From NCBI GenBank assembly GCA_964432885.1, contig CAYSPG010000036.1, positions 1-14,015 on the forward strand: DNA of 14,015 bases, written 5' to 3'. This stretch comes from CAYSPG01 sp964432885. GTDB lineage: Bacteria > Bacteroidota > Bacteroidia > AKYH767-A > OLB10. The notes under the pieces were generated by a model. That model had not been told where the DNA came from. It saw only the letters and a list, made by a program, of their open reading frames with translations, and did no database searches. The stretch's first letter is position 1; each line of letters begins with the position of its first letter. A program made the translations under genes and the position numbers. Below, one piece after another: positions 1 through 7,851 of this stretch.

Positions 1-861
1 AGAAACAATTCCGATACTAAGAATTACCGGAAATGAAACTGCGCGTATAAAACTACCCGGTATGGTTAACGTATAGCGCCTGATAACCCAAATAAGCGAA
101 CCAGGCAATAATCCAATAAAAATATAAGGCTTTATGGAAAGAATAATTAATACCGAGATAATAACAACAAAGATATTTACAGGAATTTTTTTTCGGATTA
201 TAAATGCAGAATAAAAACTATGAAAGTAATATCCAACTGCACTAAATGTAATTGAGTCTTTTAAAATTCCGGAACCCCAGAAAAAAACCGAAGGCACAAA
301 GAAAAACGCAATAGCCAATGGCTTATACAAACTTGGAAACTCGGTAATAAATACCTTGTACATACGCCACACACCGCCAAACGAAACCAGGGCAAGCAAA
401 ATAGCTGTGGGTATAAAACCCTGAAAACCTACAAGTACAAATGGCCATATAATACGGGCCACAAAAAATGTTTGTGCATTTTTATAATAAGTAAAGTAGC
501 CGGTTTCCTTATCCAGATAACTTACCTTTTCAGGAGTCATTCCATTAAATACAACATCGGCAAACAAGCGAGCATCTTTAAAAAGCAAATTGGTAATTAC
601 GCGTGCGTCATAAAAATAATAATTGGTGTCACCACCATAATAATATAAGTTGTAAACAAGTACTACTGTAATTGCCCCAACAATTTTAAGCGTAAGCGCT
701 ATTAAATAATATTTGTACTCGGGTTCGGTTTCTATCCGTTTATCACGTATTGATTTTGCAAAATAGTAGGTAAGAAACAAAATAAAAAAAGAGTATAAAA
801 AATCAACCATCGTAAACCGGTACACATCCAGTTTGGCATTTAGCAGTATGGTTGAAAGCAT
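1..861 (-). CDS. Polytopic inner-membrane protein of unknown function, 3' end outside the window
   Basis: An uninterrupted frame of 287 codons runs from an ATG at 861-859 to the window edge, so the C-terminus is missing. I translated it directly. Hydrophobic stretches lie near residues 19-35, 52-70, 134-160, 180-198, 229-243 and 246-260, so it is an integral membrane protein. Short recognisable motifs are GGDTNYYFYD (residues 76-85) and FFWGSGILKDS (193-203). Motifs of this kind occur in uncharacterised multi-pass proteins of Bacteroidetes and loosely recall EpsG- or Wzy-type polysaccharide polymerases, but I cannot assign it to a family. The ATG lies 17 bp after the stop of the upstream thioredoxin-like gene on the same strand, so the two are probably co-transcribed. 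An alternative ATG (810-808) would remove the first 17 residues. That the frame is coding is fairly sure; the function is unknown. Confidence 0.72.
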   Translation of the reverse strand, partial: MLSTILLNAKLDVYRFTMVDFLYSFFILFLTYYFAKSIRDKRIETEPEYKYYLIALTLKIVGAITVVLVYNLYYYGGDTNYYFYDARVITNLLFKDARLFADVVFNGMTPEKVSYLDKETGYFTYYKNAQTFFVARIIWPFVLVGFQGFIPTAILLALVSFGGVWRMYKVFITEFPSLYKPLAIAFFFVPSVFFWGSGILKDSITFSAVGYYFHSFYSAFIIRKKIPVNIFVVIISVLIILSIKPYIFIGLLPGSLIWVIRRYTLTIPGSFIRAVSFPVILSIGIVS

Positions 862-878
862 GTAACCTATATGGAGAA

Positions 879-2330
879 TTAATGAGCGGCTTTATCCTTA
901 TCCGATTTCTCAGGATTTTTAATACCCTCAATTTTTATATCCAATTTTTTTGAAAGCATTTCGGCCATTACTTCCACATCAATTTTTTTAGCTACTATTT
1001 TTTTGTCAGCATCAAGTAAAAAAAGCTGAGGGGTGGTGTTAATGTCAAATTCGTACCTAAAGTTATTTTGAATTTTAGGGTCGGCAAGGTTAATCCAGTT
1101 CAGATTTTTTTCGCGTATAAACTTGCGCCATTTGTCCATTTCAGTTTCGGTACACATAGCAAATACTTCTACTCCATGAGGTTTAACTATGTCATAAAGT
1201 TTTTTTACTTCAGGAACCACTTTCTGGCAGTGTCCACAATCCGGATCCCAAAACAAAAGCATGGTGTATTTTGCTTTTACATTATATAATGTGTGATACA
1301 CGCCTGCCGTATCCTCAAGCACAAGATTTTTTACTTTTTTTCCAATTAAGATTGGTTCAAGTACATTGGCACGCTCGGTAATTTTATACATGGTGGTGCT
1401 ATCAACCCAGGTAGCTTTTTCTTTGGTGTAATAATTACGCACCATGTGCACAAATACTGCATCCATGCCCATAATGTTTGATGTTTCGTATGTATTTGTA
1501 ATATACCAAACAACATACTTAAAAACCTCGGGGTTGGCCTCTGCTTTTGCTACCAGGTAATCGGCTTCTTTATTAATGCTATCTGGCATTTGCAGTGTGA
1601 GTTTTTTTATGTAGGTATCAAGCTTGGTGTGAAACAAAGGTGTACGTAACAAACGAGCATCAGAAAAATCAACATTATCAAAGTAATGCGATTTGTAATA
1701 ACGAAATGCAAATGTTGAATCGGTTTTCCCATTTTCCAATTTTGGCGCTTCGGGCACTTCGGGTTCGCGTGATGTATCAAACACTTTGCTTAATAACATT
1801 TGAGGACGGTCGGCAATAAATTTAGTTTTATAGTCGGTAACCGATTTGCCTACGGCCGTCATTTTTTCTTTTATGCGGGCAGTATCTTCTTTGGTTTTTG
1901 CATTTTGCATTTCAGCATCAAGCATTCCCATTTCCTTTTGTTTAGCTACCACAAATTTCAGGTACTCATAAAACAACTGATTGTCTTGCGAACCTTTTAT
2001 TTGCATGCCACCCACAGGATCAATGGTATCTGTTTCCATCGAAAAGTTTTGTTCCTTATCAATTATCATTTCAAAATATTTTTTGCTTGGCATAACAAAA
2101 AGATAAATTCCACCGGGCAGTTCTTTTTTGTTTTTAAAAACTATTTCGCCAGTGGCCGATGCCTTGGCGGAATCTTGTATGTATTGTTTATCGCCAAAGT
2201 AATTGGCCAAATAACATAAACTGTCTTTTAGCTGAGGTACTTTAACTTTAATGTTGTAGCCCTGTGCAAAAATTTTAATAGAAAACAAAAGGGAAAATAC
2301 AAGAACAGAAAACGTAATTTTTTTTAGCAT
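879..2330 (-). CDS. Secreted thioredoxin-like (TlpA/AhpC-TSA) protein with DUF4369/DUF5106-type N-terminal region
   Basis: This 483-residue protein is probably exported and acts as a thiol-disulfide oxidoreductase in the periplasm. Residues 1-23 form a signal peptide ending FAQ/G, with no lipobox cysteine. Residues about 24-130 resemble the DUF4369 beta domain of Bacteroidetes redoxins. A charged helical segment (about 130-200) follows, then a DUF5106-like helical region (about 225-325). The C-terminal thioredoxin fold carries WDPDCGHC (residues 361-368; catalytic C365 and C368) and the expected cis-proline in TTPQ (P434). The CGHC pair is the PDI-type active-site sequence. The substrate is unknown. 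The TAA stop lies 17 bp upstream of the membrane-protein start, suggesting an operon. The gene is divergent from the polysaccharide locus. A 7/8 match to the Bacteroidetes -7 element (TACTTTTA, minus strand 2362-2355) lies upstream. The thioredoxin call is strong; the names of the N-terminal domains are from memory of the family. Confidence 0.9.
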   Translation of the reverse strand: MLKKITFSVLVFSLLFSIKIFAQGYNIKVKVPQLKDSLCYLANYFGDKQYIQDSAKASATGEIVFKNKKELPGGIYLFVMPSKKYFEMIIDKEQNFSMETDTIDPVGGMQIKGSQDNQLFYEYLKFVVAKQKEMGMLDAEMQNAKTKEDTARIKEKMTAVGKSVTDYKTKFIADRPQMLLSKVFDTSREPEVPEAPKLENGKTDSTFAFRYYKSHYFDNVDFSDARLLRTPLFHTKLDTYIKKLTLQMPDSINKEADYLVAKAEANPEVFKYVVWYITNTYETSNIMGMDAVFVHMVRNYYTKEKATWVDSTTMYKITERANVLEPILIGKKVKNLVLEDTAGVYHTLYNVKAKYTMLLFWDPDCGHCQKVVPEVKKLYDIVKPHGVEVFAMCTETEMDKWRKFIREKNLNWINLADPKIQNNFRYEFDINTTPQLFLLDADKKIVAKKIDVEVMAEMLSKKLDIKIEGIKNPEKSDKDKAAH

Positions 2331-2641
2331 AAATGTTATGTTTTTTAAACCGTGTAAAAGTAATTTTTTTAACGATGATGTTTAAAATAAGGTTTACGAA
2401 ACTATTACGCGTTTTATGAATAAGGTGTGAAAGAATTTAAAAAACGTAACTCAAATGGATTTGGAAATCTTAACAGCATAATAGAATTTCCGTTAAAAAA
2501 AATATCTGTTTTTGCATTTAAGTTTATAGTTTTGGTTTTTTATTTAACCTGTTATTTCAAGTACTTCTTTTTATGGCTAATTACATTTAAGCAACCCCAC
2601 TAACTCAAAAAAAACCATATTGCCTTTTACTTAAACAACAA
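2331..2641. other. Divergent intergenic region, 311 bp
   Basis: This AT-rich region separates the minus-strand thioredoxin-like gene from the plus-strand glycosyltransferase gene and should hold both promoters. I see an exact TAnnTTTG element on the plus strand at 2527-2534 and a one-mismatch element on the minus strand at 2362-2355 (TACTTTTA). It contains several A and T runs but no coding frame, RNA gene, or long direct or inverted repeat that I can recognise. Confidence 0.6.
2527..2534 (+). promoter_or_regulatory. Candidate Bacteroidetes -7 promoter element before the glycosyltransferase gene
   Basis: TAGTTTTG matches the Bacteroidetes sigma-ABfr -7 consensus TAnnTTTG exactly. A TTTG lies at 2511-2514, but only 12 bp separate it from the -7 element, shorter than the usual roughly 19-bp spacing, so the -33 element is not convincing. 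Use of this site would leave a 5' leader of about 100 nt before the ATG at 2642. Confidence 0.35.
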
Positions 2642-3841
2642 ATGCCTAAAGTTCTTCGGATAATAAACCGCCTAAACCTAGGCGGGCCAACATATAATGT
2701 TGCTTACCTCGCCAAGTTTATGGCGCCTGAATACGAAACCATGCTTGTATCAGGAATTAAAGATGATGAGGAAGAAAGTTCGGAATTTATACTACAGCAG
2801 TACGGTATTAAACCCGTATTTATCGATGGAATGAGGCGCGAGATAAATTTTACATCCGATCGCAAGGCATATCTTGAATTAAAATCTATCATCAAAAAAT
2901 TTAAGCCAGATATTGTACATACCCATGCTGCCAAATCAGGTACGCTGGGGCGGCTGGCAGCGGCAGCATGCAAGGTGCCCGTAATAGTACACACATTTCA
3001 TGGACATGTGTTTCACTCTTATTTTAGTCCATTAAAAACAAAACTATTTATTGAAATAGAAAAGTACTTAGCTCGTAGAAGCAGCGCTATTGTAACCATA
3101 AGCGAATTACAAAAGCAGGAAATATGCAATCGCTTTAAAATTTGCAGTCAAAATAAAGCCACCGTTATTCCACTTGGTTTTGACCTAACCCGCTTTAGTG
3201 AAAACAAACAACAAAAACGAGATGCGTTTAGAAACCGCTTTGGCATATCTACCGATGAGGTGGCTGTAGGAATAGTTGGCCGCTTTGCCCCGGTAAAAAA
3301 CCATTCATTTTTTTTAAAAGCATTTGCACACGTATCAAAAACCTCAAATACCAAAACTGTGGCTGTATTGGTTGGTGATGGAGAAGAAAGACAAAACATA
3401 ATTGACACGTGTAATAGCTTGGGCCTAAACTTTTCATCTGCTATAAACCGAAACGTAATTTTTACATCCTGGATAAAAGAAGCTGATATTGCAATGGCCG
3501 GATTGGACATAATATGCTTAACATCCGATAATGAAGGAACACCAGTAAGCCTGATAGAGGCCCAGGCTGCCGGTAAACCTATTGTTAGTACCAATGTGGG
3601 CGGCATTGAAAACGTGGTGTTGCCAGGAAAAACTGCTTTGCTTAGCGAAAAAGGAAACATAAATGAATTCCAACAAAATCTTAATACATTAATTGAAAAC
3701 CAAACTATACGAACAAGTATGAGTACTGCCGGATGGGAATATGTGGGTGAAAAATTTCATTACACACGTCTGGTTAGTGATATGAAAAGACTTTACAGCC
3801 AATTACTTAACCAAAAAACAACAATAGGCTCCAATGACTAA
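2642..3841 (+). CDS. Glycosyltransferase, GT-B fold, family 4 type
   Basis: This 399-residue cytoplasmic or membrane-associated enzyme should transfer a sugar from a nucleotide donor to a growing lipid-linked glycan. The N-terminal acceptor domain begins VLRIINRLNLGGPTYN, with the glycine loop near residues 14-15 typical of GT4 enzymes, and contains HTFHGHVFH (117-125). The C-terminal donor domain starts around VGRFAPVKNH (212-221) and carries the EX7E motif, E298 and E306 in NEGTPVSLIE, followed by the AAGKPIVSTNVGG loop. Length and both domains are complete. There is no signal peptide or membrane helix. It is the first gene of the plus-strand polysaccharide locus and lies 110 bp before the Wza-type exporter gene. 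The fold and family are clear; the sugar and acceptor cannot be read from sequence. A 7-bp hairpin with one G-U pair lies just after the stop (3852-3872) but lacks a T-run. Confidence 0.9.
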   Translation: MPKVLRIINRLNLGGPTYNVAYLAKFMAPEYETMLVSGIKDDEEESSEFILQQYGIKPVFIDGMRREINFTSDRKAYLELKSIIKKFKPDIVHTHAAKSGTLGRLAAAACKVPVIVHTFHGHVFHSYFSPLKTKLFIEIEKYLARRSSAIVTISELQKQEICNRFKICSQNKATVIPLGFDLTRFSENKQQKRDAFRNRFGISTDEVAVGIVGRFAPVKNHSFFLKAFAHVSKTSNTKTVAVLVGDGEERQNIIDTCNSLGLNFSSAINRNVIFTSWIKEADIAMAGLDIICLTSDNEGTPVSLIEAQAAGKPIVSTNVGGIENVVLPGKTALLSEKGNINEFQQNLNTLIENQTIRTSMSTAGWEYVGEKFHYTRLVSDMKRLYSQLLNQKTTIGSND

Positions 3842-3903
3842 CCTTTTATTGTTCTTTCGCTTGGTGAAGGAAAAGAAAAAATGTAAACAGGCTTTAAAAT
3901 AAC

Positions 3904-3911
3904 TATTTTTG
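3904..3911 (+). promoter_or_regulatory. Candidate Bacteroidetes -7 promoter element before the export genes
   Basis: TATTTTTG matches TAnnTTTG exactly and ends 40 bp before the ATG of the Wza-type gene, a reasonable distance for a short leader. No TTG is found at the expected -33 position; the nearest candidate is the weak ATGT at 3881-3884. It may let the export, kinase and rfbC genes be transcribed independently of the glycosyltransferase. Confidence 0.4.
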
Positions 3912-3951
3912 CCCGGCTTAAATCATACGGCTATATAATTATAACACTACA

Positions 3952-4737
3952 ATGAACAAAAGAGTCTTATTTTTTTCACTTTTTGGTTTGCTTATTGCTA
4001 TTAGCAGTTGCAATATCAACCCAAGCATAATGTTTAAAACCGACAAAAACTATCCTTATAAAGTTGACCAAACCATTGGCAATGCCGAGTATAAAATAGC
4101 TACCAACGACATTTTGGGAGTAAGCGTTTACACCAATGATGGGTTTAAACTAATTGACTTAACTGCCAACTCAGGAGGTGTGCAAGAAAAAAGCGTGGCA
4201 AGCGGAAATTTGGCCGGAAACAATTATGATGTGGATATTGAAGGCTATGTAAAACTGCCCATTATTGGCAGAATTAAAATTATAGGCCAAACCACTCGCG
4301 AAGCTGAAAAAATGCTTGAGAGCCAATACGCAACTTACTACAACAAACCCTTTGTTACTGTTAAAGTAATGAACAGGCGTGTGCTTGTTTTTCCTGGCGA
4401 AGGCGGTGCAGGCAAGGTGGTAACACTATCAAACGAAAACACTACACTTATCGAAGCGCTAGCCTTAGCAGGTGGCATATCCCAAACCGGCCGTGCCGCG
4501 CGCATCAAACTTATTCGTGGCGACTCTCGAAACCCACAGGTGCAGTTAATTGACCTTTCAACCGTTGATGGAATGAAACAAACCAACCTGCTTTTGCAAG
4601 CCAATGACATAATTTATGTAGAGCCTACTCGCAGACTTTCACAAGGTGTTTTGGCCGAACTTGCACCTATAGTTGGCATTATTACCAGTCTTGCAAGCGT
4701 TGTTATTGCATACAGCGTAATAAAAAACCAACCCTAA
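3952..4737 (+). CDS. Wza-type polysaccharide export outer-membrane lipoprotein
   Basis: This 261-residue protein should form the outer-membrane or periplasmic channel through which the finished polysaccharide leaves the cell. Residues 1-20 are a lipoprotein signal with lipobox ISSC (acylated C20). The Poly_export domain runs from YKIATNDILGVSVYT (about 47) to about 130, including the segment DVDIEGYVKLPIIGRIKI (93-110). An SLBB domain follows (about 145-225), with NTTLIEALALAGGI in its core. The C-terminus is a hydrophobic helix (about 233-256) ending only five residues later, as in many Bacteroidetes and short Wza-like proteins, where it replaces the amphipathic helix of the E. coli Wza pore. 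The kinase gene starts 9 bp after the stop, which fits co-transcription with its cognate inner-membrane partner. Confidence 0.93.
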   Translation: MNKRVLFFSLFGLLIAISSCNINPSIMFKTDKNYPYKVDQTIGNAEYKIATNDILGVSVYTNDGFKLIDLTANSGGVQEKSVASGNLAGNNYDVDIEGYVKLPIIGRIKIIGQTTREAEKMLESQYATYYNKPFVTVKVMNRRVLVFPGEGGAGKVVTLSNENTTLIEALALAGGISQTGRAARIKLIRGDSRNPQVQLIDLSTVDGMKQTNLLLQANDIIYVEPTRRLSQGVLAELAPIVGIITSLASVVIAYSVIKNQP

Positions 4738-4746
4738 AAATTTTGA

Positions 4747-7182
4747 ATGGCAAAAAAGCGCATAACCCCTCTTAACGAGGATTTTGACTTTAAACTTTTT
4801 GTAACCATAGCGCAAAGAAACTTCGACTGGTTTCTTGCCTTTATGATTGTTTCTATAATGGTGGCATTTTTTATGAATCGCTACACGGCCCCTATGTACG
4901 AATCAAATGCTACTTTAAAATTATATACCGATGATAACGTTACCAAAATGCTTAACATCAACAAAGAGATTTATGGTAACGAAAACAATCAACTTGCCGG
5001 TAACATTGAGCTAATCCGTTCAAAAATAATTATGGAACGGGTGGTAAAAGCGCTTCCACTTTCGGTTTCGTACTACGCAAAAGGTACAGTGCTTGAAGCT
5101 GAAATGTATAAGTCATCACCATTTGAAGTAAATTTTTCCATAAAAGATTCTTCTATTCTTGGTCGTAAAATGTACTTGCGTTTTAATCAGGATAACACCT
5201 GTACCATAAATTATAAAAGCGGCCCAACTGAAGAAATAAGCGAAACTTTTAAGCAAGGTGAATGGGTTGTGCTTAAAGAAGCAAACATAAATGTAGTGGT
5301 GCGCGATTATCATAAAATATTAAAACAACAATCTCAATTTAAAAAAGAGGCCTATTACTTTGTAATCAATTCACAGGCCGGCATGGTGCGCTATCTGATG
5401 AGTACACTTACAGTAGCACCTCTGAATCCTGAAGCTAAAACTGTAATTATAAAAGTAAAAGAAAAAAATGCCGATAAGGCCTCAGATGTTGCCAATGCTG
5501 TTGCTAACGAATTTATTATTTATGATGTAGATAAAAGTCGCGAAGTGTCTGACCGCATCCTCTCGTTTATTGACACCACACTATTAAGAGTTAATCAGGA
5601 TTTAAGCACTAGCGAATATGAGCTTGAGCGCTTTAAAAGCGAAAACCGCATTATAAAACCCGAAATTACAGTAAGCGATTTAACATCACGAATACATCAA
5701 CTCGAAGATCAAATCACACTTTTTAACCTTGATTTGGTAATGCTTAATAAACTGAAGGATGATGTGTCAAAAGAAAAAACGGTAGAGGAGTATTTGTTGA
5801 CCTTAACAGGAACATACAAAACTGATGAAATAAAATTAGCACTTCAACAACTTAGTGCACTGATTACTGAAAAAGAACAAATGTTGATAATGGCAACAAC
5901 TGCCACCGAAGGCGTAAAAGCTCAAACCATAAAAATAGAGAATCAACGTAAAATGCTGCTTCAAACTATTATAAATGAGCAAAACAGTATTACTCAAAAA
6001 CGCAAATCGCTTGAGCAGCAACTGGGCTTATACAATACCAACTATCTAAAACTACCTGCCAAACAATCAACATTTGAACGTTTAGAGCGAGTATTTAAAA
6101 TAAACGAAAAATTTTATTCACTTCTTCTTGAAAAGAAAGCTGAGTTTAGTATTACCCGAGCAGGATTTGTACCTAAAAATGTAGTCCTCGAAACAGCTTT
6201 AGCACCATCGTCTCCATTTTATCCAAACAAGCCATTAGTATACTCTACTTGTATTATGCTAGGGTTTACACTTAGTTTGGTGCTCATATTTTTTAAATAT
6301 CTTTTCTATAACCACATAGGCTCTCTCGAAGAAATAGCCCTTTATACCGATGCACCACTTTTAGGAATAGTACCACGCTATAAGCGCGAAATACCTATTT
6401 CGCAATTACTGGTTGATAAAAATCCAAAGTCGGTAATAGCCGAAGCATTTCGCTCCATACGAACCAACCTACAGTTTATTTCAAACGAAGAGGGTTCAAA
6501 AACCATGGCTGTAACTTCAACCATATCGGGTGAGGGAAAAACCTTTAATGCAATTAACCTGGCAGGAGTAATTTCTTTTTCAGGAAAAAAAGTAATTATT
6601 CTTGACCTTGACATGCGTAAACCAAAAATCCATCTTGGATTTAATGTTGAAAACAATAAAGGCGTAAGCACATTGCTTATCGGAAAAGACTCAATAGAAA
6701 ATTGCATCAACAAAAGTTCACTCGAAAACCTTGATTTTATAACAGCCGGCCCCATACCTCCTAATCCATCCGAACTTATTATAAGCCCACGCATGGATGA
6801 TTTAATTGCCTACTTGAAAGAAAGATATGATGTTATTATTATGGATACCCCACCGGTAGGTGTGGTTAGCGATGGTGTACCTATTATTAAACGTGTTGAT
6901 TTTCCTATTTACATACTAAGAGCCGATTATTCGCGTAAAATGTTTATCCATAACATTAATAAGATTATTTCTGAAAGTAAGGTTTCTCGTCTGTCGGTGG
7001 TGCTTAATAGTGTTGAGCGCACCAAACTTAAATATGGCTATGGATACGGATATGGTTACGGATATGGTTACGGTTACGGTTACAGCTATGGCTATGGTTA
7101 TGGTTATTACAATGAAGACGATAAAGAAAAGACCACAGCCCAAAAATGGAGAGAGAAACTGGGATTTAAAAGAAAAAAATAA
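4747..7182 (+). CDS. Wzc-type polysaccharide co-polymerase fused to a bacterial tyrosine (BY) kinase
   Basis: This 811-residue inner-membrane protein controls chain length and export through cycles of tyrosine autophosphorylation. The Wzz domain starts after a first membrane helix (about 28-44), continues through a long periplasmic part with predicted coiled coil (about 270-450), and ends at a second helix (about 497-518) after the proline-rich segment SSPFYPNKP. The cytoplasmic kinase has the BY-kinase entry motif EAFRSIRTNLQF (566-577), Walker A SGEGKT (594-599, K598), Walker A' ILDLDMRKPK (618-627) and Walker B VIIMDTPP (696-703). The tail has 14 tyrosines between residues 763 and 788, nearly all alternating with glycine, then an acidic patch NEDDKE and a basic end. 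Kinase and Wzz parts are in one chain, as in proteobacterial Wzc. The gene lies 9 bp after the Wza-type gene and 9 bp before rfbC. No Wzb-type phosphatase is seen nearby. Confidence 0.95.
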   Translation: MAKKRITPLNEDFDFKLFVTIAQRNFDWFLAFMIVSIMVAFFMNRYTAPMYESNATLKLYTDDNVTKMLNINKEIYGNENNQLAGNIELIRSKIIMERVVKALPLSVSYYAKGTVLEAEMYKSSPFEVNFSIKDSSILGRKMYLRFNQDNTCTINYKSGPTEEISETFKQGEWVVLKEANINVVVRDYHKILKQQSQFKKEAYYFVINSQAGMVRYLMSTLTVAPLNPEAKTVIIKVKEKNADKASDVANAVANEFIIYDVDKSREVSDRILSFIDTTLLRVNQDLSTSEYELERFKSENRIIKPEITVSDLTSRIHQLEDQITLFNLDLVMLNKLKDDVSKEKTVEEYLLTLTGTYKTDEIKLALQQLSALITEKEQMLIMATTATEGVKAQTIKIENQRKMLLQTIINEQNSITQKRKSLEQQLGLYNTNYLKLPAKQSTFERLERVFKINEKFYSLLLEKKAEFSITRAGFVPKNVVLETALAPSSPFYPNKPLVYSTCIMLGFTLSLVLIFFKYLFYNHIGSLEEIALYTDAPLLGIVPRYKREIPISQLLVDKNPKSVIAEAFRSIRTNLQFISNEEGSKTMAVTSTISGEGKTFNAINLAGVISFSGKKVIILDLDMRKPKIHLGFNVENNKGVSTLLIGKDSIENCINKSSLENLDFITAGPIPPNPSELIISPRMDDLIAYLKERYDVIIMDTPPVGVVSDGVPIIKRVDFPIYILRADYSRKMFIHNINKIISESKVSRLSVVLNSVERTKLKYGYGYGYGYGYGYGYGYSYGYGYGYYNEDDKEKTTAQKWREKLGFKRKK
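7033..7110 (+). repeat. In-frame Tyr-Gly codon repeat encoding the kinase tyrosine cluster
   Basis: Twenty-six codons encode alternating Tyr and Gly, broken once by Ser (AGC, 7084-7086) and ending in Tyr-Tyr. The DNA is an imperfect 6-bp and 12-bp tandem repeat (GGATATGGTTAC occurs twice in succession, followed by GGTTAC units) with mixed TAT/TAC and GGA/GGT/GGC codons. It supplies the autophosphorylation sites of the BY kinase. Its repeated nature makes copy-number change by slippage plausible. Confidence 0.9.
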
Positions 7183-7191
7183 AAGCAGAGC

Positions 7192-7734
7192 ATGAAGGTT
7201 GATGAAACAGGGTTTGATGGATTGATTATAATTACCCCCGATGTATATAATGACGAACGCGGATACTTTTTTGAGTCGTTTAACAAAGAAAAATTTGAAT
7301 TACTTGGCTTACATGCCGATTTTGTTCAGGACAACCAATCTATGTCGCATAAAAATGTTTTGCGTGGGCTTCACTTTCAAAACCCGCCTTATGAACAGGG
7401 GAAATTAGTTCGCGTAATACAAGGTGCCTTAATCGATGTAGTTGTTGATATAAGACGAAACTCACAAACATTTATGAAACACTTTGCTGTTGAGCTAAAT
7501 GCAACCGAGAACAAAATGATGTGGATACCTCCTGGATTTGCCCATGGTTTTGTTTCGCTAACCGACAACACGGTACTGAATTACAAATGCACAAATGTGT
7601 ACAATCGGCAGTCAGAGTCAGGAATCTATTATGCCGATGCCGAGCTTAACATAAACTGGAACTGTGATAGCCCGCTGGTTTCTGATAAGGATAAAAATTT
7701 ACCTGATTTTAAAAACTGCAGGTATTCTTTTTAA
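7192..7734 (+). CDS. rfbC: dTDP-4-dehydrorhamnose 3,5-epimerase
   Basis: RfbC (RmlC) epimerises C3 and C5 of dTDP-4-keto-6-deoxyglucose in the cytoplasm, the third step of dTDP-L-rhamnose synthesis. The 180 residues match the usual family length and form one cupin domain. Visible signatures are the substrate-binding RGLHFQ (58-63) with catalytic-base H61, the GKLVRVIQGAL strand (70-80), GFAHGF (115-120), the conserved Y131 in NYKCT, and SDKD with D167, the expected partner of the catalytic histidine. The gene starts 9 bp after the kinase gene, so it is part of the same transcript. The other rhamnose genes (rfbA, rfbB, rfbD) are not in this window. Its presence suggests that the polysaccharide contains rhamnose or a related deoxysugar, although related 3- or 5-epimerases make other sugars. 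Confidence 0.94.
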   Translation: MKVDETGFDGLIIITPDVYNDERGYFFESFNKEKFELLGLHADFVQDNQSMSHKNVLRGLHFQNPPYEQGKLVRVIQGALIDVVVDIRRNSQTFMKHFAVELNATENKMMWIPPGFAHGFVSLTDNTVLNYKCTNVYNRQSESGIYYADAELNINWNCDSPLVSDKDKNLPDFKNCRYSF

Positions 7735-7747
7735 ATATATTATTTAA

Positions 7748-7755
7748 TAAGTTTG
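7748..7755 (+). promoter_or_regulatory. Candidate Bacteroidetes -7 promoter element before the WecA-type gene
   Basis: TAAGTTTG matches TAnnTTTG exactly, 13 bp after the rfbC stop and 96 bp before the ATG at 7852. The expected -33 TTG is not present (the region is T-rich without a clear G). The 117-bp interval otherwise holds no gene and no clear terminator. Confidence 0.33.
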
Positions 7756-7851
7756 CAATGTAAACCGCAAATTTTTACAATTAATAATGATTTCTACTCT
7801 TAAAAAAACCGTTTTCGTTATAACAGGTAAAAGTTTTAAATAAAAATTACA

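Noticed and set aside
2331..2641. Small RNA or small peptide gene in the divergent intergenic region
   Set aside because: I see no stable hairpin followed by a T-run and no plausible short coding frame, only AT-rich promoter-like sequence.
3852..3872. Hairpin after the glycosyltransferase stop (TTCTTTC with GAAGGAA, 7-nt loop)
   Set aside because: It is 7 bp with one G-U pair and is followed by A-rich, not T-rich, sequence on the plus strand; it is within what chance would give in this DNA.
6916..7143. Minus-strand open frame rich in Val-Thr and Ile-Ser repeats opposite the kinase tail
   Set aside because: It is the antisense reading of the Tyr-Gly codon repeat; repeats lack stops in several frames. 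The plus-strand kinase domain is unambiguous.
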